DNA of 64,000 nucleotides, taken from assembly GCA_963737695.1 (NCBI GenBank), contig CAVTTQ010000003.1:186001-250000 (forward strand). The letters run 5' to 3'. The notes under the pieces were generated by a model. The model saw nothing but the letters and a program-made list of their open reading frames with translations. It was not told the origin of the DNA and searched no databases. Made by a program: the position numbers and the translations under genes. Source of the stretch: DATAZK01 sp963737695. Lineage in GTDB: Bacteria > Actinomycetota > Actinomycetes > Frankiales > Frankiaceae. Of this stretch, positions 6,565-15,237 are shown piece after piece (position 1 is the first letter of the stretch; the number at the start of each line of letters is the position of its first letter).

Positions 6565-7872
6565 GTGATCGAGCGCTACACCCTGCCCGCCATGGGCAGG
6601 GTCTGGTCCGAGGCACACAAGTACGAGCTCTGGTGCCAGGTCGAGCTGATGGTGTTGGAAGCCCACGCGAGTGCCGGAGTTGTACCCGCCTCAGCCGTCG
6701 AGCCGGTGCGCAACGCACCCCCACCGACCCCTGAAGCGGTCGCCGAGATCGAGGCGGTCACCCAACACGACGTGATCGCTTTCCTTACCGCCTGGGCCGA
6801 TCAGACCGATCCCCGTGAGGCCGCCGCTTACGTGCACTTCGGCATGACCTCCTCCGATCTGCTTGATACGGCCCTCGCTCTGCAACTCGTCGAATCCACC
6901 GACCTGCTCCTGGAACGGGCCGACCGCCTCGTGGCCGTCCTTCGCGATCTGGGACTCAAGCATCGCGCGACGCTGCGGGTCGGACGCACTCACGGGATCC
7001 ACGCCGAACCCGACACCTTCGGCCACCGGGTCGCCGACCTCGCGTTCGGGATGGCACGCTGCCGCGATCGGCTGCGGCTGGCCCGCGAGGCCGTCGCCAT
7101 CTGCAAGATCAGCGGTGCCGTCGGTACGTACTCGAACATCGATCCGGCAGTGGAGATCGAGGTCGCTGCCGCGCTCGGGCTGCACCCCGCTCCGGTGGCT
7201 ACCCAAGTGGTCCTGCGCGATGGCATCGCCGATTGGGTGGCGGCGCTGGCGGGCATCGCGACGATGTGTGAAGCGCTCGCGCTCGAGGTGCGACATGGTC
7301 AGCGCACCGAGGTACGCGAGCTCTCCGAGCCATTCGGAAGCGGGCAAAAGGGCTCATCGGCCATGCCCCACAAGAAGAACCCGATCATGAGTGAGCGCAT
7401 AGCTGGCCTGGCCCGGATCGTGCGGGCCCAGTACGTGCCGGTGCTGGAAGGTGTGCCGCTCTGGCACGAGCGCGACATCTCGCACAGCTCGACCGAGCGC
7501 ATCGCCCTGCCCGATGCGGCCGCCGGCACCGACTATCTGCTGAGCCTCACGACCCGCCTCGCCGAAGGACTGGTCGTGGACGCCGCCCGGATGCGGGCCA
7601 ACCTGGAATCCACCGGCGGCCTCATCTACACCTCGGCCGTGCTCCTGGCGTTGGTCGAAAGTGGCCAGTCGCGCGAAGACGCCTACTCCCTCGTGCAGTC
7701 GGCCGCCATGGAGACCTGGCGGACGGGCACCCCCTTCCGGGAGACGCTTCGGACCTACGCCTCGGATGCGGGACTCAAGCTCGATGAGAGCGCCCTCGAC
7801 GAGGTCTGCCGACCGGAGCGCTATGTCGATCGTCTCGGCGTGGTCTTCGAGCGGCTGGCAGCCCTGTCCTGA
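6565..7872 (+). CDS. purB: Adenylosuccinate lyase
   Basis: The 435-aa lyase removes fumarate from SAICAR and from adenylosuccinate, so it acts in both halves of the pathway. It belongs to the fumarase/aspartase superfamily and has normal length. HFGMTSSDLLDTALALQL (about 93-110) carries the substrate loop, VGRTHGIHAEP the catalytic His region, and GSSAMPHKKNPIMSERI (about 262-278) the flexible signature loop with the catalytic Ser. The GTG start is 2 nt after the purE stop and GGGGGG lies just upstream inside the purE end, which indicates translational coupling. The C-terminal helical domain is complete. Confidence 0.97.
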   Translation: MIERYTLPAMGRVWSEAHKYELWCQVELMVLEAHASAGVVPASAVEPVRNAPPPTPEAVAEIEAVTQHDVIAFLTAWADQTDPREAAAYVHFGMTSSDLLDTALALQLVESTDLLLERADRLVAVLRDLGLKHRATLRVGRTHGIHAEPDTFGHRVADLAFGMARCRDRLRLAREAVAICKISGAVGTYSNIDPAVEIEVAAALGLHPAPVATQVVLRDGIADWVAALAGIATMCEALALEVRHGQRTEVRELSEPFGSGQKGSSAMPHKKNPIMSERIAGLARIVRAQYVPVLEGVPLWHERDISHSSTERIALPDAAAGTDYLLSLTTRLAEGLVVDAARMRANLESTGGLIYTSAVLLALVESGQSREDAYSLVQSAAMETWRTGTPFRETLRTYASDAGLKLDESALDEVCRPERYVDRLGVVFERLAALS

Positions 7873-7914
7873 CGCCGTTCCGCGCGATTGCGCTCCTCAT
7901 GAAACAGTGACGAC

Positions 7915-8193
7915 GTGGAGCACGAAGATCCGGTCGAGCTGAAGATCACCCTGCCCGTCGGTGGGAGCCTTGACGGTCCAGGGCTGCGGGGTCACCTCGA
8001 GGACGAACTGCGTACCAGGGCAGAGGTCACCTCCGCCGAAGGGTCTTCGGTGACGATCGTCGCCTACCGACGCGAAGAGGTGGAGTCAGTGGCCGATGAA
8101 CTGGTCGCCAAGCTCTCGGCCATCGGTGTGCCCGAAGGCTCAGCCGTCTGCTGGGTCGATGACAACGGCGTCGCGATCACCCGCCCGATCTAG
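7915..8193 (+). CDS. Small hypothetical protein downstream of purB
   Basis: I do not recognise this 92-aa protein. It is acidic, has no signal peptide or membrane segment, and alternates beta and helix segments: VELKITLPVGGSL, TSAEGSSVTIVAYRR, a helix VESVADELVAKLSAI, then SAVCWVDDNGVAI with one Cys. That beta-alpha-beta layout could be a small ACT-like or ferredoxin-like fold, but nothing proves it. It starts with GTG 42 nt after purB and is followed 21 nt later by tldD, so it is probably cotranscribed. Codon use is typical of the neighbours. Confidence 0.55.
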   Translation: MEHEDPVELKITLPVGGSLDGPGLRGHLEDELRTRAEVTSAEGSSVTIVAYRREEVESVADELVAKLSAIGVPEGSAVCWVDDNGVAITRPI

Positions 8194-8214
8194 CAGCGAC
8201 TCCAAGCGTCCCGC

Positions 8215-9654
8215 ATGTTCGAACTCGCCCAAGCAGCCGTTGAAGCAGCGCTAGCCGCCGGAGCGCGCTTCGCTGATGCCCGCGTGGTGATCACCCGCGA
8301 GCAACGATTACGCGCCCAGGACGGCGTCCTGGAAGACCTGACCCAGGGCGAGAGCGCCGGCCTCGGAGTGCGCGCCCTGATGGGTGCCGGCTGGGGGCAC
8401 GCGGCTACCCCGCAGCTTCTCGACCGTGACGTTCGGCGAGCCGGTGAGCAGGCTGCGGAGGCCGCCAGGGCGGCGGCCGGCGTGCCGGGACGGGCCGCCG
8501 AGATGCTCCCCGAGCCAGCCGTGGTCGGTGAGTGGGAGAGCAGCTACGACGAAGACCCGATGTCCGTGCCACTCGACGAGAAAGCCGCTCTGCTGATCGG
8601 GGTCACGGCCGCCATGAAGGCCGCCGGCGCAGACATTGCCACGGCAGGGCTCGCCGCCTGGGACGTCGAGACCTGGCTGGTGTCCAGCGAAGGCACCCGG
8701 CTGCACCAGCGGGTGCGTAAGTGCGGCGGAGGAATGAGCGCTACCGCCGTCGGTGAGCGCGAAACCCAGCGCCGAAGTCATCCCAGCGCCTTCGGCCAGT
8801 ACGGCACCCGCGGCTACGAGCTGATCCGCTCGTTCGATCTGCCGGGTAACGCCGAACGGCTGGCCGCCGAAGCCCGTTCGCTGCTGAGCGCGCCTGAGTG
8901 CCCGTCCGCCACCACCAATCTCATCCTCGGCAGCGAACAGATGGCGCTTCAAATCCATGAGTCGGTCGGCCATGCTGTGGAACTCGACCGCATCCTCGGG
9001 TGGGAGGCGGCGTTCGCCGGCACCTCCTGGCTCGATCTGGACCGGCTGGGCTCGCTGCGCTACGGCAGCGACCTGATGAACATCACCGCGGATGCGACGC
9101 TGCCCGGAGGCCTCGGATCCTTCGGCTACGACGACGAAGGCACCCCCGCGCGACCGGTCGACATCGTCCGCGACGGCGTCTGGGTCGGAGTGCTGTCCGC
9201 CCGCGACTCGGCGGCCCGTGCCGGTCTCACTCAAAGCGGCGCGTGCCTGCGGGCCGATGGATGGGCCCGCATGCCGATGGTCCGGATGACGAACGTCGGG
9301 CTGCTGCCCGGAACTTCGTCGCTGGAGGAAATGGTCGCCGACACCGCGGACGGCGTCTACATGGAGAACAACCGCTCATGGTCCATCGACGACCGCCGCC
9401 GTAACTTCCAATTCGGCTGCGAGATCGCGTATGAGATCAAAGACGGCAAGCGCGGACGGATGCTCCGTAACCCCACGTACACCGGGATCGGGCCGGTGTT
9501 CTGGTCGTCCCTGGACGCGCTCGCCGGCGCTGACGAGATGGTCGTCTGGGGAACCCCCAATTGCGGCAAGGGCCAGCCGTTGCAGATCGGACACACCGGT
9601 CACCCGGCCATGCCGGGCCGGTTCCGCAATGTGCGGGTAGGCGTGCGTGGCTGA
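8215..9654 (+). CDS. tldD: TldD family metalloprotease subunit
   Basis: The 479-aa protein is the catalytic partner of the TldD/TldE cytosolic metalloprotease, which in E. coli degrades unfolded peptides, processes microcin B17 and degrades CcdA. The zinc motif HExxxH is present as HESVGH (about 248-253), followed by VELDRILGWEAAFAGTSW. The C-terminal part has the conserved METNNRS-like YMENNRSWSIDDRRRNFQF and MVVWGTPNCGKGQP. The start is ATG 8215 with only a weak ribosome binding site. The partner gene overlaps by 8 nt, so the pair is translationally coupled. The substrate is unknown; the position within purine genes gives no clue. Confidence 0.9.
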   Translation: MFELAQAAVEAALAAGARFADARVVITREQRLRAQDGVLEDLTQGESAGLGVRALMGAGWGHAATPQLLDRDVRRAGEQAAEAARAAAGVPGRAAEMLPEPAVVGEWESSYDEDPMSVPLDEKAALLIGVTAAMKAAGADIATAGLAAWDVETWLVSSEGTRLHQRVRKCGGGMSATAVGERETQRRSHPSAFGQYGTRGYELIRSFDLPGNAERLAAEARSLLSAPECPSATTNLILGSEQMALQIHESVGHAVELDRILGWEAAFAGTSWLDLDRLGSLRYGSDLMNITADATLPGGLGSFGYDDEGTPARPVDIVRDGVWVGVLSARDSAARAGLTQSGACLRADGWARMPMVRMTNVGLLPGTSSLEEMVADTADGVYMENNRSWSIDDRRRNFQFGCEIAYEIKDGKRGRMLRNPTYTGIGPVFWSSLDALAGADEMVVWGTPNCGKGQPLQIGHTGHPAMPGRFRNVRVGVRG

Positions 9655-11038
9655 CGGAAGGCTGGGTCCGGAAGAATCGGCGGCCCGGGAGCTGGCACTG
9701 CGGGCGCTGGATATCGCGACCGCGGTCGCCGGCCCCACGGCTGAGGTGTCGGTCACCACCGAAATCGGCACCTCGGCGCTGGCCCGCTTCGCCGAGTCGA
9801 CCATTCACCAGAGCGTCACCGAGGATGTCCGTGGCCTGACCCTGGCGATCACGTTGGACGGCCGGACCGCCTCGGTCTCGGGCAGTGCGGACGGATGGCC
9901 CGGCCCGGATGGCCTGCACCGGCTGGCGGCAGCTGCTCTCACCTCCGCTCAGCTCCGGCCGGCTGACCCGCACTGGCCCGGTCTGGCTCCGGTGGCCGAT
10001 GTGCCGCAGGTCGCCAATGCCGACCGCGCCACCGCCGACGCCACTTCGGCAGAGCGCGCCGCTCTGGTGGCCGCATTCGTCGCCGCTGCAGGCGGTTTGG
10101 AGACAGCCGGCTTCTGCTCGACCCGCGGGATTGCCACCGCTTTTGCGAATTCGGCAGGGCAGCTGGCGACGGGCAGCGTGACGGCGGCGACCATCGACGG
10201 CATTGCGCGCGCCCCCGGCAGTGGCCCGGCGCCGGCGGACGGAAGCGGGCGGACGAGCGGCGTCCGCCTCGACCAACTGAACGCGGCAGCAGCCGGAAGG
10301 ACCGCCGGCGAGCTGGCCCGGGCGGCGGCGATGGAGCCCGTCGACGTCGATCCCGGCGAATACGCGGTGGCGCTTCGGCCCGGCGCCGTGGTCGACATCC
10401 TGAACTGGATCGCAACGGGCATGAGCGCGCGAGCCCACGCCGAAGGTCGCAGCTTCGCACGCCCGGGCGAAGCGCAGTTCGATGCATTGCTGACGCTGCG
10501 CTGCGATCCGTTCGACGACCGGCTGCCGGCGTTGCCGTTCGACGGCGAGGGCACGCCGCGGGTGACCTACGACCTGATCGCCGGTGGAGTCACCACCGGG
10601 CTCGCCAGCGATCGGCGCGACGAGGTAACGATCCCCGGAGTCCGCTCCAACGGCGGCGCGCTGGCCCACCGTTGGACGGCCGCCGGAGCTCCCGCCGCAC
10701 TCCTGCTGCGGCCAGGCACCGAAGCACCGGACGAGCTTTACGCCGGGCTTCGGGAAGCACTGCTGATCACCGACTTCTGGTACACCCGGCTGCTCGATCC
10801 GCGTCGCCTGGTGGTCACCGGCCTCACGCGTAACGGCGTCTTCCTGGTGCGCGACGGGATCGTCGTGCAGCCGGTGCGCAACCTTCGGTTCACGCAGTCC
10901 TACGCCGAGGCACTGGGCCCCGGGCAGGTGCTCGGACTCGACGGAGAAAGCGTTCTCATCGAAGGCGACCCGGCGCCCGTCCACACTCCCGGACTGGCCT
11001 TGAGCTCCTGGGCCGTCACCGGCGGCGCGCAGGGCTGA
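9647..11038 (+). CDS. TldE/PmbA family protein, partner of TldD
   Basis: This 463-aa protein lacks the HExxxH zinc site, as expected of the non-catalytic TldE/PmbA subunit that forms a heterodimer with TldD and completes the active site. Recognisable parts are the N-terminal VSVTTEIGTSALARFAESTIHQS segment and the C-terminal TGLTRNGVFLVRDGIVVQPV near residue 395. The central region is Ala/Gly-rich and more diverged than TldD. It starts with GTG 9647 inside the end of tldD. purC follows 35 nt after the stop from its own -10 element. The family call is good; individual function is inferred from the pairing. Confidence 0.88.
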   Translation: MADGRLGPEESAARELALRALDIATAVAGPTAEVSVTTEIGTSALARFAESTIHQSVTEDVRGLTLAITLDGRTASVSGSADGWPGPDGLHRLAAAALTSAQLRPADPHWPGLAPVADVPQVANADRATADATSAERAALVAAFVAAAGGLETAGFCSTRGIATAFANSAGQLATGSVTAATIDGIARAPGSGPAPADGSGRTSGVRLDQLNAAAAGRTAGELARAAAMEPVDVDPGEYAVALRPGAVVDILNWIATGMSARAHAEGRSFARPGEAQFDALLTLRCDPFDDRLPALPFDGEGTPRVTYDLIAGGVTTGLASDRRDEVTIPGVRSNGGALAHRWTAAGAPAALLLRPGTEAPDELYAGLREALLITDFWYTRLLDPRRLVVTGLTRNGVFLVRDGIVVQPVRNLRFTQSYAEALGPGQVLGLDGESVLIEGDPAPVHTPGLALSSWAVTGGAQG

Positions 11039-11061
11039 TCGCGCTGAGCGCCGAGGTTCGC

Positions 11062-11067
11062 TAGGGT
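11062..11067 (+). promoter_or_regulatory. Leaderless -10 element of purC
   Basis: TAGGGT ends 6 nt before the GTG start at 11074, with no Shine-Dalgarno between them. purC therefore probably has its own leaderless transcript although tldE lies just upstream. Confidence 0.6.
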
Positions 11068-11073
11068 CGGTCG

Positions 11074-11991
11074 GTGCCCCTTGCTGCCTCCTCCTTCGCC
11101 GGCCTGACGCACCTCGGGTCAGGCAAAGTCCGAGAACTGTTCGCCGTTGACACCGCCGGCGGCGAACCCGCCCTGCTGCTGGTCGCCAGCGATCGGATCA
11201 GCGCCTACGACGTCGTCATGCCGACCGAGATCCCTGACAAGGGCGCCGTACTCACTGCCCTGTCGCTGTGGTGGTTCGAGCAGTTCGCCGATCTGGTGCC
11301 CAGCCATCTGCTCACCGCCCGGGTCGATGAATATCCGGCCGAGCTGGCGCCGTACGCAGAGCAATTGCGCGGCCGCTCGATGCTGTGCCGTCGGCTCGAC
11401 ATGTCGATGGTCGAATGCGTCGCCCGGGGCTACCTGACCGGAAGCGGATACAAGGACTACCTCGCCACCGGAACGGTCTCGGGCCATCAGCTGCCCGCCG
11501 GGCTGGTTGACGGCAGCAAGCTCCCCGAGCCGATCTACACCCCCAGCACCAAGGCTCCCATCGGTGAGCACGATGAAAACATCACCCGCGCCGACGCCAT
11601 CAAGAAGCTGGGCGAGGAAGAGGCGCGCGAGCTCGAGCGCCTGACCCTGGCGATCTTCCAGCGGGCGTCAGGCATAGCGGCCGAGCGCGGGCTCCTGCTG
11701 GCCGACACCAAATTTGAGTTCGGACGCGACCGCGAGGGCATCCTGCGACTGGCCGACGAGGTGCTCACGCCGGACTCCTCCCGGTTCTGGCCTGCTGACG
11801 GTTGGGTGCCGGGAGAGGCGCAGCCCTCCTTCGACAAGCAGTACGTGCGGGATTGGCTGACCGAGACCGGCCACAAGGGCGATGCCGTAGAGCTTCCGGA
11901 CGAGATCGTGCAGGCCACCCGCTCGCGATACGTCGAGGCGTACGAGCGGCTCACGGGCGCTTCCTTCGATGACTATCTGAGGAACACGTAA
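11074..11991 (+). CDS. purC: SAICAR synthase
   Basis: The 305-aa ATP-dependent ligase joins CAIR and aspartate to give SAICAR, the step after PurE. Motifs in order: GSGKVRELFAVD (N-terminal ATP loop), ASDRISAYDVVMPTEIPDKG, VECVARGYLTGSGYKDYL (signature), EPIYTPSTKAPIGEHDENIT, and LLADTKFEFGRD. Its length fits the longer actinobacterial and eukaryal PurC rather than the roughly 240-aa E. coli form. The GTG start at 11074 fits both the protein N terminus and the leaderless -10. A dehydrogenase-like gene begins 2 nt after the stop. Confidence 0.97.
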   Translation: MPLAASSFAGLTHLGSGKVRELFAVDTAGGEPALLLVASDRISAYDVVMPTEIPDKGAVLTALSLWWFEQFADLVPSHLLTARVDEYPAELAPYAEQLRGRSMLCRRLDMSMVECVARGYLTGSGYKDYLATGTVSGHQLPAGLVDGSKLPEPIYTPSTKAPIGEHDENITRADAIKKLGEEEARELERLTLAIFQRASGIAAERGLLLADTKFEFGRDREGILRLADEVLTPDSSRFWPADGWVPGEAQPSFDKQYVRDWLTETGHKGDAVELPDEIVQATRSRYVEAYERLTGASFDDYLRNT

Positions 11992-11993
11992 CA

Positions 11994-13097
11994 GTGGCAG
12001 GCGCACCCGCCCGGATCGTCGTGCTCGGGGCCAGCGGCTACACCGGCCGCCTCCTTGCCACGTCGCTCGTGGGGCGTGGTCACAAGCCGGTGCTGGCGGG
12101 GCGTTCAGTGGAAAAGCTCAAGACGCTGGCGGCCGAGCTGGGTGACCTGGATATCGCGATCGCGGATGCGTCTGACCCCTCGTCCGTGGCCGATCTCGTC
12201 GGCAAGGGCGACGTCCTTGCCACGACCGTGGGCCCGTTCGCCCGTTACGGACAGGCCGCTCTGGACGCCGCGATTGCTGCCGGTGCGCACTACGTCGACT
12301 CCACCGGCGAAGCTGGTTTTGTGCGCTCGGTTTTCGCCGAAGCCGGACCCCGGGCGGCCGCGAACGGCAGCGCCCTTTTCACCGCCTTCGGCTATGACTT
12401 CGTGCCCGGCAACCTCGCTGCCGGTCTGGCACTTCGGCAAGCGGGATCGGCGGCAACGCAGGTCTCGACCGGCTACTTCCTCAACGGACCCGCGAAGATG
12501 TCGAGTGGCACGGCCGCCACCGGTGCCGGGGGTCTGGCCGACCCCGCGCACCTGCTGGCCAACAGCCGCCTGGTCCTGTTGCCGACCGGTCGCAAACTGC
12601 ACACCTTCACCGATCGGGGAGCCCGTCGTCCCGGCGTCCTGTTCGGCAGTACCGAATCGCTGGCGCTGGCCCGCAGCTATCCGCAGCTCACCCACATTGC
12701 CAATTACCTCGGCTGGTTCGGCAAGGCGAGCTACGCGGTGGTTCCCGGGTCGTACGCGATGGGAGCGCTCCGGCTGCCCTTCCTGCGCCGGCAGCTGGAA
12801 CGCCGCGCGGACAAGGCGGCTGCGGTAACCGGTCAGGGACCGAGCGCATCTTTGCGCAGCAAGCAACGTTCAGTGGCCATCGCTGTCGCCTCGGATGCCA
12901 CCGGCAAACAGCTGGCTTCGGTCCGCGTCGAGGGCCCGGACGCCTACGGACTCACCGGCGAGCTGATGGCATGGGCAGCGATCGAACTCGCCGCCGGCAA
13001 CGTGACTGCTGTCGGGGCCTTGGGTCCTGTCGATGGCTTCGGTCTCGACAGGCTCGTCGAAGGCTGCAGCTCGGCCGGGCTGACCGTCTCCCCCTGA
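11994..13097 (+). CDS. Saccharopine dehydrogenase-like NADP-binding oxidoreductase
   Basis: This 367-aa protein has a Rossmann fold at the N terminus (IVVLGASGYTGRLLA, residues about 7-21) and the layout of the saccharopine-dehydrogenase/trans-acting enoyl reductase family: GDVLATTVGPFARYGQAAL, AGAHYVDSTGEAGF, and a middle segment FTAFGYDFVPGNLAAGLAL. No membrane segment is obvious apart from moderate hydrophobicity in the C-terminal half. Family members reduce or dehydrogenate diverse substrates, including polyketide-lipid intermediates in mycobacteria, so the substrate cannot be assigned. GTG 11994 lies 2 nt after the purC stop, which suggests cotranscription with purC. Confidence 0.8.
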   Translation: MAGAPARIVVLGASGYTGRLLATSLVGRGHKPVLAGRSVEKLKTLAAELGDLDIAIADASDPSSVADLVGKGDVLATTVGPFARYGQAALDAAIAAGAHYVDSTGEAGFVRSVFAEAGPRAAANGSALFTAFGYDFVPGNLAAGLALRQAGSAATQVSTGYFLNGPAKMSSGTAATGAGGLADPAHLLANSRLVLLPTGRKLHTFTDRGARRPGVLFGSTESLALARSYPQLTHIANYLGWFGKASYAVVPGSYAMGALRLPFLRRQLERRADKAAAVTGQGPSASLRSKQRSVAIAVASDATGKQLASVRVEGPDAYGLTGELMAWAAIELAAGNVTAVGALGPVDGFGLDRLVEGCSSAGLTVSP

Positions 13098-13123
13098 ACG
13101 CCCGCAAACCTGCAGCTTTCCGG

Positions 13124-13408
13124 TCAGTGACGGCCCAGGATGGTCAGCCATTCCATTCTGGTCGGCGCGGGCACACCGGCCTCCTGAAGTGCCGGGCCCA
13201 GCCGAGTCATGAATTGCGCCTGCGCCGCCTGCGATTCCCACACCTCAAAAACGACCAGTCCGCTCCCACCGGAGGCGGCGGTGTGGCTCTCCAACGGAGC
13301 GGGCCAGTCGCCGGCGCCGGTCGCAGCATCGATACCAAGAATTTTGTTGACCGCGGCGTAGTGGTCCGCCGTGCCTTCGGCGAACTCCAGAATGAGCACT
13401 TCGGACAT
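13124..13408 (-). CDS. ABM-like (dimeric alpha/beta barrel) small protein
   Basis: This 94-aa protein resembles antibiotic-biosynthesis-monooxygenase/YgiN-like dimeric ferredoxin-like folds: a beta strand SEVLILEFAEGT, a helix DHYAAVNKILGI, a strand GGSGLVVFEVWES, and a helix AAQAQFMTRLGPALQEAGV. No cofactor motif is present, and many family members have no known enzymatic role. ATG 13408 is preceded by GAAGGACC at a suitable distance. It converges on the dehydrogenase-like gene with a 26-bp gap. The fold-level call is reasonable; the function is open. Confidence 0.65.
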   Translation of the reverse strand: MSEVLILEFAEGTADHYAAVNKILGIDAATGAGDWPAPLESHTAASGGSGLVVFEVWESQAAQAQFMTRLGPALQEAGVPAPTRMEWLTILGRH

Positions 13409-13490
13409 CGTGGGTCCTTCTCTCTCATACCGCCCGGGACGGCCGTCTCGGCAGGCGGGGTGGCCTTCCGACCACGAAGCGGCGCTGAGC

Positions 13491-14834
13491 CTAGGGGCTT
13501 TCCGGGCGCCCTGGCAAGATCAAGCCAAGATCAGACAAGCTCAAGCGACCGACTTTCTTGGCCGCACCCGCGAGCCGCCCCGAGCCGGCGTAATTCTGGC
13601 CGGTTTGGCCGGTCTTACGCAGCTTCGCGGCGAACTCCCGAATGAGTTCCGCAGTCACTTCGGGATGTTCGAACTGCGGCACGTGACCGCACGAGTCCAA
13701 CACGACGGAAGTTGCGGTCGGGAGCGCCTTTTCGACGTGGCGCGCGAAACCCGCGGGAACCAGTCGATCGCGGTCTCCCCAGATGAAAAGGGCAGGGGTC
13801 TTCAGCGAGGGCAGGCGGCTCCAGAAGCCGCGCTCGCCGAAGGCCTCGTCCAGGTACAGCTCGCGGAGAGCGCTGAAGAACGCGATGCGGTGAGCGGGCA
13901 TTCGCATGACGCGGACGTACTCGTCAGCAGCCGCTGTGAACCAGGCGTGCGGTACGCGACTCGGCACGGCAAACATGGCTTTGACGGCCAGCACCGTCAT
14001 CGGCCGTGAGAAGCGCATGGGCAGCCGCGCCAGTTCGGGTCGCATCACGCTGGCAACCGGTATCAGCTGGCGCAGCTTGAGGAATGCCATGGCCGGGGTC
14101 AGCAACACCAGCCCGTTGAAGCGATCAGGCGCGCGCAGAGCGGCCTCCAGAGCCGTCCTGCCGCCGAGGCTGTTACCGATCAGCAGCGGCCGATCGAGCC
14201 GGGTGGCATCCACGAAAGACAGCAGCCACCGGCTCAGGAAGTCCGCGTCGTACGTGTCGTGCACCGCCTCGGTGGCGCCGTGTCCCGGCAGGTCCGGTGC
14301 CAGCACCCGATGGTCGACCGCGAGGTCCCAGAGCAGAGTCAACATCGAGGCATTCGTGGCACCGAGGCCATGGACCAGCACCACCGCCGGCGCGTCCGGC
14401 GGCCCAGCCTCCAAGTAGGAGGTGCGCATCCCGTTGGCGAGCACCATCTTCGAGCGCGGGTGACGCGTCGAACGCGGCTCGTCCTGGAAGACGCCGTCCA
14501 ACGCCAGCGCCAGCGCCATGTTTCCGCGAATTGTGAGTTCCCCGGAAAGAAAGGCCTCAACGCCGGCTCGAATCCCGCCGACGACGTCGATCAGGACCGG
14601 GAGCGGCGCGGCAATGCGCGTATCAAAGTGGCGGGCACGACCATCCCGGACGCTGACCCGCCCGGACTTGACGCCTACTGTCCAGCAGCCGTCCTCACCG
14701 GCATCGAGCAGGATCGACGCCCGCGCCCGGGCCAGCACCTCGCCGGCACCGGCCCCGACCCGAGCCTCGAGCAATTCCCGCAGCTCTGCGACCCGTGGAT
14801 CATGCATCCGCTTTGATGCCCCCGCGCCCACCAT
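13491..14834 (-). CDS. SCP2-like sterol-carrier domain fused to an alpha/beta hydrolase
   Basis: About 447 aa with two domains. Residues about 10-125 look like an SCP2 lipid-binding domain (ILLDAGEDGCWTVGVKSGRVSV, FLSGELTIRGNMALALALDG). Residues about 130-425 form an alpha/beta hydrolase: VVLVHGLGATNASM (oxyanion loop), LLIGNSLGGRTAL (nucleophile Ser), IWGDRDRLVP (acid) and DSCGHVPQFEHP (His). The catalytic triad is complete. A lipid or ester substrate captured by the SCP2 part is a natural inference, unproven. The start is uncertain: the frame is open from GTG 14873, and ATG 14834 and ATG 14807 (with GGGGG upstream) are alternatives. The gene is divergent from purS. Confidence 0.75.
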   Translation of the reverse strand: MVGAGASKRMHDPRVAELRELLEARVGAGAGEVLARARASILLDAGEDGCWTVGVKSGRVSVRDGRARHFDTRIAAPLPVLIDVVGGIRAGVEAFLSGELTIRGNMALALALDGVFQDEPRSTRHPRSKMVLANGMRTSYLEAGPPDAPAVVLVHGLGATNASMLTLLWDLAVDHRVLAPDLPGHGATEAVHDTYDADFLSRWLLSFVDATRLDRPLLIGNSLGGRTALEAALRAPDRFNGLVLLTPAMAFLKLRQLIPVASVMRPELARLPMRFSRPMTVLAVKAMFAVPSRVPHAWFTAAADEYVRVMRMPAHRIAFFSALRELYLDEAFGERGFWSRLPSLKTPALFIWGDRDRLVPAGFARHVEKALPTATSVVLDSCGHVPQFEHPEVTAELIREFAAKLRKTGQTGQNYAGSGRLAGAAKKVGRLSLSDLGLILPGRPESP

Positions 14835-14948
14835 TGCGCCGATAGCTCCCGTCTGACCCGACCGTTTGACCACAGTCTGACGTCAGTGCTACCTGCCGCG
14901 CGGCGATTTAACCCTAGTAACCCCTACGATCAGAAAGGTGGAGTCCGC

Positions 14949-15182
14949 GTGAAGGTCGTCGTCGAGGTCATGCTGAAGCCCGAGATTCTCGATCCGCAGG
15001 GGAGCGCCGTGCTGTCCGCGCTGCCGCGGCTCGGGATGACCGGCGTCCGATCCGTCCGGCAAGGCAAGCGCTTCGAGCTTGAGATCGACGGAGAGCCCGA
15101 TATGGAACAGATTCACCGGATCGCCGATGGTCTGCTTTCCAATCCGGTGATCGAGGACTACCAGGTTCACCTCGGAGCGTAG
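14949..15182 (+). CDS. purS: FGAM synthase subunit PurS
   Basis: This 77-aa small subunit bridges PurQ and PurL in the three-part FGAM synthase found in Gram-positive bacteria. It has typical PurS features: KVVVEVMLKPEILDPQG at the N terminus, VRSVRQGKRFELEIDG in the middle, and LLSNPVIEDYQVHL at the end. GTG 14949 is selected because AAAGGTGGAG (14933-14942) precedes it; the frame is open further upstream. TACGAT at 14925-14930 may be a -10 element. purQ begins 55 nt later from its own leaderless -10, so purS may also be read separately. Confidence 0.95.
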   Translation: MKVVVEVMLKPEILDPQGSAVLSALPRLGMTGVRSVRQGKRFELEIDGEPDMEQIHRIADGLLSNPVIEDYQVHLGA

Positions 15183-15225
15183 TAACGCGGGGGTTCTGCT
15201 GAGGATGTCGGGCACGGAACTCCAC

Positions 15226-15231
15226 TAGGCT
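15226..15231 (+). promoter_or_regulatory. Leaderless -10 element of purQ
   Basis: TAGGCT ends 6 nt before GTG 15238 with no ribosome binding site in between. The surrounding CCACTAGGCTT is almost identical to the sequence upstream of purA (3446-3455). Confidence 0.6.
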
Positions 15232-15237
15232 TCAGGT

